Part shown: one piece after another, positions 1 to 5,820 of the stretch
Layout of the letters: the number at the start of each line of letters is the position of its first letter
Numbering within the stretch: position 1 is the first letter of the stretch
Assembly: GCA_011051825.1 (NCBI GenBank)
Contig: DRKH01000314.1
Span: forward strand, 1 to 5,963
DNA length: 5,963 nucleotides
Origin: Desulfobulbus sp.
Lineage (GTDB): Bacteria; Desulfobacterota; Desulfobulbia; Desulfobulbales; Desulfobulbaceae
Direction of reading: 5' to 3'
Notes under the pieces: generated by a model
The model's input: the letters and a program-made list of their open reading frames with translations, nothing else
Databases searched by the model: none
Told to the model about the DNA's origin: nothing
Position numbers and translations under genes: made by a program

Positions 1-140
1 CTGTTCAGGAGTGCTCCATATCTGTGCAGTCAGGCCTGTGAACTATAGTGATTCCTATGTGAATCAGGCCTGACCGTGCAGAGAGGTAGATAAGCGCAGA
101 CTTCGAGCGTAGACTCCGTGGGGTGCTCCTGAACAGTTAC
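1..140 (-). repeat. E1 palindromic repeat element, left copy
   Basis: This is one of two identical copies of a short imperfect palindrome; it is the exact reverse complement of 5821-5960 over all 140 bases. Its ends are inverted repeats: CTGTTCAGGAG at 1-11 and CTCCTGAACAG at 126-136, followed by TTAC. The middle folds as a second hairpin whose stem arms are both CAGGCCTG. The loop holds the reverse complement of the shared core TCACATAG-N4-CACTATAG. The inner boundary of identity coincides with the end of the terminal inverted repeat, so this looks like a true element border. The outer end is cut by the window. The strand given follows the orientation in which E2 and the right copy read forward. 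No open reading frame of note is inside. The family is not recognised; a non-autonomous MITE-like element with TA borders is the nearest description. Confidence 0.9.
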
Positions 141-247
141 CATTTCTTTACCTGAGAATAGCCCACGGAGCACTACCGTTTCAGGCTGTTTTCATGGTTC
201 GTTGTGGCTGGGGCCGAAAAATCTGGTCCAGCCATGCTGGTTTATCC
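141..247 (+). promoter_or_regulatory. Possible structured leader of the DASS permease gene
   Basis: The stretch between the left E1 copy and the ribosome binding site of the permease gene contains several pairable segments. CCTGAGA (151-157) can pair with TTTCAGG (179-185) with one G-U pair. TGGCTGG (205-211) can pair with CCAGCCA (228-234). The alternative stem CCAGC (228-232) with GCTGG (236-240) competes for the same bases and ends just before the Shine-Dalgarno sequence. Mutually exclusive stems next to a ribosome binding site resemble an attenuator or riboswitch expression platform, but I match it to no known riboswitch class. I see no convincing sigma-70 promoter here. The structures are read by eye and could be chance. 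Confidence 0.3.
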
Positions 248-259
248 GGAGGAGGAGAG
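248..259 (+). promoter_or_regulatory. Shine-Dalgarno sequence fixing the DASS permease start
   Basis: The purine run GGAGGAGGAGAG contains a full AGGAGG at 250-255, five bases before the ATG at 261. It decides the start at 261 over the in-frame ATG at 204, which has no such site. Confidence 0.85.
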
Positions 260-260
260 A

Positions 261-2225
261 ATGAACATGAGGAGAGGAAAGTTTCTTTGGATCTGGGGGG
301 TAACCATTCTGGTGATTATGTTCACCTGTGGAGCCTCCTATGCCGTGGAAACAGCAGTGGAAGGCGGCAAAATAGCCTTTACCCTTCAGATGGGTATTGT
401 TATGGGTGTGCTTGTTCTAGCCATCCTGATGTTTATTTTTGAGTGGGTTCGGGTGGATGTCGTCGGCTGGATTATGATGGTTATTCTTCCTATCCTAGGT
501 GTGGTTACCCCAAAGGAAGCCATCAGCGGTCTTTCCAGTAACGCTGTTGTTTCCATTATTGCGGTTATTATCATTGGTGCAGGGCTGGATAAAACCGGAT
601 GCATGAATGTGCTGGCCCGTAATATCTTGAAAATTGCGGGTAAATCCGAAAGCCGGATCATGACCCTGATCTCGGCAACTGTTGCCGTTATCTCAAGTTT
701 CATGCAGAATATAGGTGCTGCAGCCCTTTTTATGCCGGCAGCTATTCGTATCGGCAGGCAGACCGGGATTCCGGTATCACGGATTCTTATGCCCATGGGC
801 TTCTGTGCAATTATCGGTGGTACTATTACCCTGGTTGGCGCCAGTCCGACCATCCTGCTCAATGATCTGATCGACCAGTCCAACAGCCTCGGGCTGCTGG
901 GGGTGCAGGTGAAGTCCCTTGGACTGTTCACCCAGACGCCGATCGGTATTGCCCTGGTTGCTGCCGCTATTCTCTACTTTATTCTTCTTGGTCGATTCAT
1001 TCTGCCCAAGGGAGGCGGTCAGGAAGAGATCACTCTGCTCCCCTCAACCATTGCCGATACCTATCAGGAAATTGCCGGAATTTTCGAACTTGAGGTTCCC
1101 GAGGGCTTCCCTTCGTCAACCCTGGAAGAGCTCCATGTCCGCAGTAAATATCATGTTTCTATTGCCGGAATATTTCTGCCCGGTTCAAAAAATAAAAATT
1201 ATGCCCCTGCCCGGGATGATATTATCCAGGCCGGGGAAACCCTTGCCGTGGTCGGCAACGAGTACCATGTCCAGCAATGTGCCGATGAGCTGGGGTTGAT
1301 CCTGAAGGATGATATGGATGTCTTTGCAGAAGACTTCTCGCCCAATAACGCCGGTATTCTCGAGGGTATTATTACCCCCCGTTCAGAACTGGTCGGGGTA
1401 ACGCTCCATGATGTCCGATTTCGCAAAACGAATCACGTTATACCGGTGGTGCTCTGTCGCGACGGCTCCTGCCAGTTCCAGGAAATTACCGAGGAAACCC
1501 TGAAACCCGGTGATGCCCTGTTGATGTTCGGCCGCTGGCAATATTTTCATGGATTAAAGAACAAGGGAACCTTCACTTTTACCACCGATATCAAAGGTGA
1601 AATTATGCGGGAACACAAGGCCGGCATAGCTGTCTTCTGGCTTGCCGTCGCCATCGGCCTTGTCATGGGGTTTGAACCAATCACTACCCTGCTCGGCTTC
1701 CCCATGAAACTTTCCCTGTCCGTCTGCCTCCTGACCGGAGCACTGGGCATGATCCTGACAAAGGTCCTTTCCATTGAAGAGGCATATCAGTCTGTCGACT
1801 GGATGACGGTTTTTCTCCTGGGTGGTTTGATTCCGCTTGGCCTGGCTTTTCAGAAAACCGGGGCGGCGGAATGGATTGCCACCACTATCATGAATGCCAT
1901 CGGCACGGTGCCGAATATTGTTTTCCTCCTGGTTGTCGGGCTGTTAACCTCATTTTTTACCCTGGTGGTTTCCAATGTCGGGGCAACGGTTCTGCTGGTC
2001 CCGCTTTGCATGTCCATGGCGGTACAGGCCGGTTCCGATCCCAGGATAACGGCAATGGTCGTGGCTCTGGCTGCCTCGAACACCTTTGTTCTGCCGACCC
2101 ATCAGGTCAATGCCCTGATCATGCGGCCGGGTGGATACCGGACAACGGATTATGCCAAGGCCGGAATAGGCATGACTATCCTGTTCCTTATTGTGCTCAT
2201 CGGTATGCTGTACCTGTTTTACTAA
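261..2225 (+). CDS. SLC13/DASS family anion permease with two internal RCK_C (TrkA-C) domains
   Basis: A 654-aa inner-membrane transporter of the divalent anion:Na+ symporter (DASS/SLC13, ion transporter) superfamily. Residues about 1-28 form a basic, hydrophobic signal-like segment ending in ASYA. Two membrane halves follow (about 45-250 and 450-654). The first carries SSFMQNIGAAALFMPAA (145-161) and GASPTILLND (193-202). The second carries SNVGATVLLVPL (571-582) and ASNTFVLPTHQVNALIM (605-621), the paired SNT/SPT-type hairpin motifs of the family. The roughly 200-residue soluble insert holds two RCK_C-like domains (about 275-345 and 362-433), each ending in a GETLAVVG- or GDALLMFG-type strand, as in the bacterial and algal SLC13 permeases that include sulfate transporters. 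The family normally imports sulfate, dicarboxylates or similar anions using Na+ or H+. Sulfate is plausible in the suspected host, but the substrate cannot be read from sequence. The nhaD gene downstream could supply the Na+ gradient. The start at 261 is chosen for its strong Shine-Dalgarno site. Confidence 0.92.
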   Translation: MNMRRGKFLWIWGVTILVIMFTCGASYAVETAVEGGKIAFTLQMGIVMGVLVLAILMFIFEWVRVDVVGWIMMVILPILGVVTPKEAISGLSSNAVVSIIAVIIIGAGLDKTGCMNVLARNILKIAGKSESRIMTLISATVAVISSFMQNIGAAALFMPAAIRIGRQTGIPVSRILMPMGFCAIIGGTITLVGASPTILLNDLIDQSNSLGLLGVQVKSLGLFTQTPIGIALVAAAILYFILLGRFILPKGGGQEEITLLPSTIADTYQEIAGIFELEVPEGFPSSTLEELHVRSKYHVSIAGIFLPGSKNKNYAPARDDIIQAGETLAVVGNEYHVQQCADELGLILKDDMDVFAEDFSPNNAGILEGIITPRSELVGVTLHDVRFRKTNHVIPVVLCRDGSCQFQEITEETLKPGDALLMFGRWQYFHGLKNKGTFTFTTDIKGEIMREHKAGIAVFWLAVAIGLVMGFEPITTLLGFPMKLSLSVCLLTGALGMILTKVLSIEEAYQSVDWMTVFLLGGLIPLGLAFQKTGAAEWIATTIMNAIGTVPNIVFLLVVGLLTSFFTLVVSNVGATVLLVPLCMSMAVQAGSDPRITAMVVALAASNTFVLPTHQVNALIMRPGGYRTTDYAKAGIGMTILFLIVLIGMLYLFY

Positions 2226-2241
2226 TGGTGAACTCTTTTTT

Positions 2242-2266
2242 CCGTGGCCCGGTCTCCCGGCCACGG
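2242..2266 (+). terminator. Hairpin after the DASS permease gene, probable terminator
   Basis: CCGTGGCC (2242-2249) pairs with GGCCACGG (2259-2266). After a C-C mismatch, two more G-C pairs (2251-2252 with 2256-2257) close a TCT loop. It begins 17 bases after the stop codon. The T tract after the stem is weak (GTTTGTT at 2272-2278) and a stronger T run lies before the stem, so termination may be partial, leaving read-through to nhaD possible. Confidence 0.5.
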
Positions 2267-2356
2267 GACCCGTTTGTTCCAATGGAGTGGGAGGGGGCAT
2301 TTCCTCTGCCGTAAATGCAGACGCATCTTGTCACAAGAGTTGTAACTAGGTGGTTC

Positions 2357-2379
2357 CACAATGTGTATTTGCCATTGTG
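2357..2379. promoter_or_regulatory. Inverted repeat, possible operator or small hairpin
   Basis: CACAATG (2357-2363) and CATTGTG (2373-2379) are perfect inverted repeats of 7 bases separated by 9 bases. The dyad could be a regulator binding site or an RNA hairpin, about 200 bases upstream of nhaD. Seven-base dyads occur by chance, so no function is claimed. Confidence 0.3.
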
Positions 2380-2406
2380 CGAGGCTGCTCACTTTGTTTA
2401 AAAAAG

Positions 2407-2515
2407 GTAACTGTTGTGCAGCACCCCATCTGCACGCGATCATGCCGGCTCACATAGAACGCACTATAGCTCTCCAGCATGCTTGCGCACATCTGGTGCA
2501 CTGCACAACAGTTAC
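2407..2515 (+). repeat. E2 palindromic repeat element, shorter relative of E1
   Basis: A 109-base element with perfect 15-base terminal inverted repeats: GTAACTGTTGTGCAG (2407-2421) and CTGCACAACAGTTAC (2501-2515). It shares with E1 the GTAACTGTT end, the asymmetric box AGCACCCCA (2420-2428) and the core TCACATAG-N4-CACTATAG (2450-2457 and 2462-2469). Its inner stem is CATGCCGG (2441-2448) with CCAGCATG (2474-2481). The arm after the core is the same length as in E1 and matches without gaps at 31 of the 45 positions visible in both. It lacks a segment of about 36 bases found in E1. The whole element can fold as one long imperfect hairpin. It lies 61 bases upstream of the nhaD start, so it would be in the nhaD leader if the transcript starts upstream. 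TA stands at both borders. Confidence 0.88.
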
Positions 2516-2520
2516 ATCCC

Positions 2521-2559
2521 GGGTGACTGCAAGTTTCCTGCATGCACCTGAATAGTTAC
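2521..2559 (+). repeat. Possible degenerate right end of a further E1-like element
   Basis: CCTGAATAGTTAC (2547-2559) matches the E1 end CCTGAACAGTTAC at 12 of 13 bases, and TGACTGCA at 2524-2531 matches the same octamer of E1 at similar spacing. The bases between them match poorly. A partner left end might be GTAACTAGGTG at 2342-2352, which would make E2 nested in an older copy, but that end would need a gap of about four bases. This is a tentative call. Confidence 0.35.
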
Positions 2560-2565
2560 TAAAAA

Positions 2566-2571
2566 AGGAAG
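2566..2571 (+). promoter_or_regulatory. Shine-Dalgarno sequence of nhaD
   Basis: AGGAAG lies five bases before the ATG at 2577 and supports that start. Confidence 0.7.
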
Positions 2572-2576
2572 AAAAC

Positions 2577-4010
2577 ATGAAGATACTGTTCAACACGCTG
2601 TTGTTGATGCTTTGTAGCGCCCTGCCGGTCCTGGCCGGGGAAGGTGGCGGAGAGACGGCAGCCGGTGTCATGAGAGATTTAACCAACACCACCGGGGGAT
2701 ATGCGGCCCTGGCCTTTTTTGTGCTTGCGTATGTTTTTGTTATTCTGGAGGAAAAAACACACCTGCGGAAAAGTAAACCGGTTATGCTGGCTGCAGGGAT
2801 TATCTGGGCACTCCTTGCCCTGACCTATCGTCAGGTCGGGATTCCAGCAGAAGAGGCACATAATGCGATAATTCACAACATCTCAGAATATGCAGAGCTG
2901 ATGCTTTTTCTGCTTGCGGCTATGACCTATATCAACTCAATGGATGAACGCAATGTCTTCCAGGCCCTGCGTTCCTGGCTGGTATCCAGAGGGTTTTCGC
3001 TGCGTCTCGTCTTTTGGATTACCGGGTTCCTGGCCTTTATTATTTCCCCGGTGGCCGATAACCTGACGACCGCCCTGCTCATGGGGGCTGTTGTCATGGC
3101 AGTGGCTGAGAAGAATAAAAAATTTGTTGCCATTGCCTGTATTAATGTTGTGGTCGGTGCAAATGCCGGTGGTGCTTTTTCACCCTTTGGCGATATCACC
3201 ACCCTGATGGTCTGGCAAAAGGGACAGGCCGCTTTTGGTGATTTTTTTTATCTCTTTTTTCCTTCGTTGCTCAACTGGCTGGTGCCGGCGACAATCATGA
3301 GCTTTTTTGTCTCCAGGGAGGTCCCCGAGGCCATGGAGGAAAAAATTCATATGAAGTTCGGTGCCAGACGTATCATGTTCCTTTTTCTCCTGACCATTGT
3401 TACCGCAGTCTCATTTCATAATTTTCTTGATCTCCCCCCGGCGGCAGGCATGATGCTCGGTCTGGCCTATCTCGGCTTTTTTTCCTATTACATCAAGATA
3501 CGGGAAAAACGGGCCTATGAATATGATAAACCTCTGGGCATTTCCCTGAATGTCGGAGACGACCCCTTTGATATGTTTAAACGAGTAGCCCGGGCCGAGT
3601 GGGATACCCTGCTCTTTTTTTACGGCGTCATTCTCTGTGTGGGGGGGCTTTCCGAGTTCGGGTATCTCGCCCTGGTTTCACATCAGATGTACGACGGACT
3701 CGGCGCCACATCTGCCAATGTTCTGGTTGGTATCCTCTCGGCGATTGTCGACAACATCCCGGTGATGTTTGCCGTACTGACCATGGATCCCGCCATGCCG
3801 CTTGGCCAGTGGCTGCTGGTTACCCTGACAGCAGGCGTAGGCGGCAGCCTGCTGTCCATCGGCTCTGCAGCCGGTGTTGCCTTGATGGGTACAGCCCGTG
3901 GAAGATATACCTTCGGCGCTCATTTGAAGTGGGCCCCGGTTGTGGCGCTGGGCTATGCAGCTTCGATTTATGCTCACCTGTTTATCAATGCCAGGCTGTT
4001 TGCCATGTAG
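2577..4010 (+). CDS. nhaD: NhaD-type Na+/H+ antiporter
   Basis: A 477-aa inner-membrane antiporter of the NhaD family (ion transporter superfamily), expected to expel Na+ (and often Li+) in exchange for protons, serving salt and pH homeostasis. Residues 1-20 look like a cleavable signal peptide ending in LPVLA before GEGGG. About a dozen hydrophobic segments follow. Family signatures are SPVADNLTTALLMG (157-170), NAGGAFSPFGDITTLMVW (196-213), SAIVDNIPVMF (388-398) and GGSLLSIGSAAGV (422-434). The buried Asp of the two xxDN motifs (D161 and D392) and of FGD (D206) are candidate ion-binding residues. A hydrophilic loop (about 308-340) separates the halves. Length is normal for the family. It lies 351 bases after the DASS permease on the same strand; a joint role in a Na+ circuit is inference. 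An ArsB-like or other ion-transporter member is less likely because the NhaD motifs are complete. Confidence 0.93.
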   Translation: MKILFNTLLLMLCSALPVLAGEGGGETAAGVMRDLTNTTGGYAALAFFVLAYVFVILEEKTHLRKSKPVMLAAGIIWALLALTYRQVGIPAEEAHNAIIHNISEYAELMLFLLAAMTYINSMDERNVFQALRSWLVSRGFSLRLVFWITGFLAFIISPVADNLTTALLMGAVVMAVAEKNKKFVAIACINVVVGANAGGAFSPFGDITTLMVWQKGQAAFGDFFYLFFPSLLNWLVPATIMSFFVSREVPEAMEEKIHMKFGARRIMFLFLLTIVTAVSFHNFLDLPPAAGMMLGLAYLGFFSYYIKIREKRAYEYDKPLGISLNVGDDPFDMFKRVARAEWDTLLFFYGVILCVGGLSEFGYLALVSHQMYDGLGATSANVLVGILSAIVDNIPVMFAVLTMDPAMPLGQWLLVTLTAGVGGSLLSIGSAAGVALMGTARGRYTFGAHLKWAPVVALGYAASIYAHLFINARLFAM

Positions 4011-4026
4011 CTTCCGGTCATACTAC

Positions 4027-4057
4027 GGGGTGTTTCCAGCCCCTGAATGGTTATTTT
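4027..4057 (+). terminator. Weak terminator-like hairpin after nhaD
   Basis: GGGGT (4027-4031) can pair with GCCCC (4039-4043) around a seven-base loop, and a T-rich stretch TTATTTT follows at 4051-4057. The stem is short and the T tract begins seven bases after it, so read-through into the repair gene is quite possible. Confidence 0.3.
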
Positions 4058-4127
4058 GTGATCCCGCGGGGCCTGTATTTATGCAGGTTCCGTGTAACCG
4101 CTCACCGTTTGGTGGTTTTGACCTTTC

Positions 4128-4137
4128 AGGGGGGAAG
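4128..4137 (+). promoter_or_regulatory. Shine-Dalgarno sequence deciding the fusion gene start
   Basis: AGGGGGGAAG lies directly upstream of the ATG at 4139. The in-frame ATG at 4232, where endonuclease III similarity starts, has no purine-rich site before it. This favours the longer protein, though the extra 31 residues look unlike the family. Confidence 0.6.
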
Positions 4138-4138
4138 A

Positions 4139-5683
4139 ATGCAGGAAGAGCCTGCCCCGGTTGCGTCTCCGGTCTACATCTGGTATCCTGCCTCATGTTT
4201 TTCATTTCCTTCAACTCTTATAGATCGTTGCATGGCCTTTGCTATTGAACAGGCCGTTGACCGGCTTGAAAAAGAAGTTGCCGACTATCAGGTGCCGGTG
4301 GTTGACCTCATCGCGGCCCAGACAAAAGATCCGTTCAAGGTTCTGGTGGCGACTATTCTCTCGGCCCGGACCAAGGACGAGGTTACGGCAGTTGCGTCCC
4401 GCAGGTTGTTTGCCCGGGCCGAAACAGTGGAAGAGCTCGCCGCTCTATCCGTTGCCGAACTGGAAAAAATTATCTATCCGGTTGGTTTTTTTCGTAATAA
4501 GGCCGGTTACCTTGCCGCACTTCCCAATGTTCTCCAGGAAAAATTTGCCGGTAAGGTGCCGGACACCATTGATGAACTGATCCAGCTTCCCGGTGTGGGC
4601 CGAAAAACGGCGAATCTGGTGCTTGCCATTGCCTTTGCAAAACCCGCCATCTGTGTAGACACCCATGTCCACCGGATTATGAATATCTGGGGTTACGTGA
4701 AGACAAAAAACCCTTTGCAGACAGAGATGGCTCTTCGGCAAAAACTTCCCCAACGTTACTGGATCCGGATCAACTCCATTCTGGTCGCCTTTGGCCAGGG
4801 GACCTGTAAGCCCCGCCTTCCCCATTGTGATCGCTGTGTGCTGGCGGACCTCTGTCCGAAAACAGGTGTACGCCCGCGCAAGGTCCCAGGGCTCAAAGCA
4901 GGGGCAACACCTGCCGGCCAGGGCCGTACTTTTATCTCCTGGAACGTGAACGGATTGCGGGCGGCCCTGAAAAAGGGATTTCTTGATACCTTCCACGAGC
5001 TCGATGCCGATGTCTTTGCCCTGCAGGAGATTAAAGCGCTTCCGGACCAGCTGCCCGATGAGGTAAAGCATATTCCCGGATATCATGCCTTCTGGTATCC
5101 GGCCCGCAAAAAGGGGTACTCCGGGACTGCGGTTTTGACCCGAACAGAGCCGGTAAACGTTATATACGGGCTTGGTGAAGAGGCCTTTGATGCCGAGGGC
5201 CGGGTATTGACCCTGGAGTTTGATGACTTTTTTCTGATCAACGGCTACTTTCCCAACGCACAGGCAAAGCTTAAGCGTCTTGAGTATAAGCAGATGTTTA
5301 ACGCCGCTGTCCTTTCTTTTATGGATCGGCTCAGTCAAAAGAAATCCGTGGTGCTCTGTGGAGATCTCAATGTGGCCCACAGGGAAATCGATCTGGCCAA
5401 CCCCAAAGCCAATGTCAAAAATCCGGGCTTTTCTCCGCCGGAGCGGGCCTGGATGGATGAAGTTGTCCATGCCGGATATGTAGATACCTTCCGCCTTTTC
5501 AACCGGGAACCGGAACAGTATACCTGGTGGAGCTACAGGTTTAATGCCCGGGCAAATAATATTGGCTGGAGAATTGATTATTTTGTTGTTGATCCCGGCA
5601 GCCGGGACCGGGTTCTGGATGCCGCCATCCATGATGAGGTGACCGGTTCCGATCATTGTCCGGTCAGCCTCCGGTTCAAGTGA
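4139..5683 (+). CDS. nth/xth: Endonuclease III - exonuclease III/APE1-type fusion, bifunctional base excision repair enzyme
   Basis: A single reading frame of 514 aa (483 if it starts at 4232) joins two complete repair enzymes. In the numbering of the 514-aa form, residues 32-241 are endonuclease III: the helix-hairpin-helix LPGVGRKTAN (150-159) carries the catalytic Lys156, VDTHV holds the catalytic Asp174, and the [4Fe-4S] ligands Cys223, Cys230, Cys233 and Cys239 have the exact C-x6-C-x2-C-x5-C spacing. A linker of about 22 residues rich in Gly, Ala and Pro follows. Residues about 264-514 are an AP endonuclease of the ExoIII family: WNVNG (Asn270), LQEIKA (Glu297), GYSGTAVLT, CGDLNVAH (Asp409, Asn411), NPGFSPPER, WRIDYF and GSDHCPV (Asp505, His506). 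The NPK...GF..ER segment resembles APE1/ExoA more than E. coli ExoIII. Nth removes oxidised pyrimidines and cuts the strand, leaving a blocked 3' end that the ExoIII half can clear to 3'-OH. No start codon precedes the second domain, so a merged pair of genes is unlikely. Confidence 0.93.
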   Translation: MQEEPAPVASPVYIWYPASCFSFPSTLIDRCMAFAIEQAVDRLEKEVADYQVPVVDLIAAQTKDPFKVLVATILSARTKDEVTAVASRRLFARAETVEELAALSVAELEKIIYPVGFFRNKAGYLAALPNVLQEKFAGKVPDTIDELIQLPGVGRKTANLVLAIAFAKPAICVDTHVHRIMNIWGYVKTKNPLQTEMALRQKLPQRYWIRINSILVAFGQGTCKPRLPHCDRCVLADLCPKTGVRPRKVPGLKAGATPAGQGRTFISWNVNGLRAALKKGFLDTFHELDADVFALQEIKALPDQLPDEVKHIPGYHAFWYPARKKGYSGTAVLTRTEPVNVIYGLGEEAFDAEGRVLTLEFDDFFLINGYFPNAQAKLKRLEYKQMFNAAVLSFMDRLSQKKSVVLCGDLNVAHREIDLANPKANVKNPGFSPPERAWMDEVVHAGYVDTFRLFNREPEQYTWWSYRFNARANNIGWRIDYFVVDPGSRDRVLDAAIHDEVTGSDHCPVSLRFK

Positions 5684-5820
5684 GCAATGTTGTGAAGCTC
5701 TGAGTTGTGAGTGATGGAAAACACAGGCGCAGGTTGTTTTTTGTACAGTATAAACATCTTGGTCAAGTCTGGAGTCTTTGTTTGCGAGTTGGAATACAAG
5801 GCTTGATAACTACAACGATT
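5684..5820. other. Non-coding tail between the repair gene and the right E1 copy
   Basis: I see no gene and no clear intrinsic terminator in these 137 bases. A seven-base direct repeat GTTGTGA occurs at 5689-5695 and 5704-5710, and a T run (5737-5742) follows no clear stem. The region is more A+T-rich than the genes. Confidence 0.5.

Larger units (their letters stand above)
2226..2576. other. 351-base intergenic region between the two transporter genes
   Basis: No credible gene lies here; the short frames that cross it overlap the repeat and have no ribosome binding sites. In order it holds the terminator-like hairpin (2242-2266), a near-palindrome CTTGT-C-ACAAG (2327-2337), an inverted repeat CACAATG/CATTGTG (2357-2379), the E2 palindromic element (2407-2515), a possible remnant of a further element end (2521-2559), and the ribosome binding site of nhaD. 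I could not identify a convincing promoter for nhaD. Confidence 0.7.

Noticed and set aside
141..200. TPP riboswitch, because of CTGAGA at 152-157
   Set aside because: The remaining TPP consensus, including the distal ACCTGAT-type segment, is absent and the gene is not a thiamine gene.
386..931. 181-codon open frame on the minus strand within the DASS permease
   Set aside because: It is antisense to a clear membrane protein gene and shows no domain; it is a composition effect.
2407..2515. E1/E2 as integron attC sites (length and folded shape are suggestive)
   Set aside because: The ends do not fit the RYYYAAC and GTTRRRY boxes, the E1 copies are inverted rather than in direct array, the sequence core is conserved, and no integrase is seen.
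3599..4138. Upstream in-frame extension of the repair fusion gene overlapping nhaD, starting at 3599
   Set aside because: It reads a shifted frame of nhaD, is rich in Arg and Cys, resembles no domain, and the good ribosome binding site is at 4128-4137.
4445..5656. 403-codon open frame on the minus strand opposite the repair fusion
   Set aside because: It lies wholly antisense to two domains with complete catalytic motifs, and its product shows no recognisable domain; it is a shadow of the real gene.
5740..5760. Promoter around TATAAA or, on the minus strand, TATACT with TTGACC
   Set aside because: No -35 hexamer lies at an acceptable distance on either strand (the TTGACC is only about 8 bases from TATACT).
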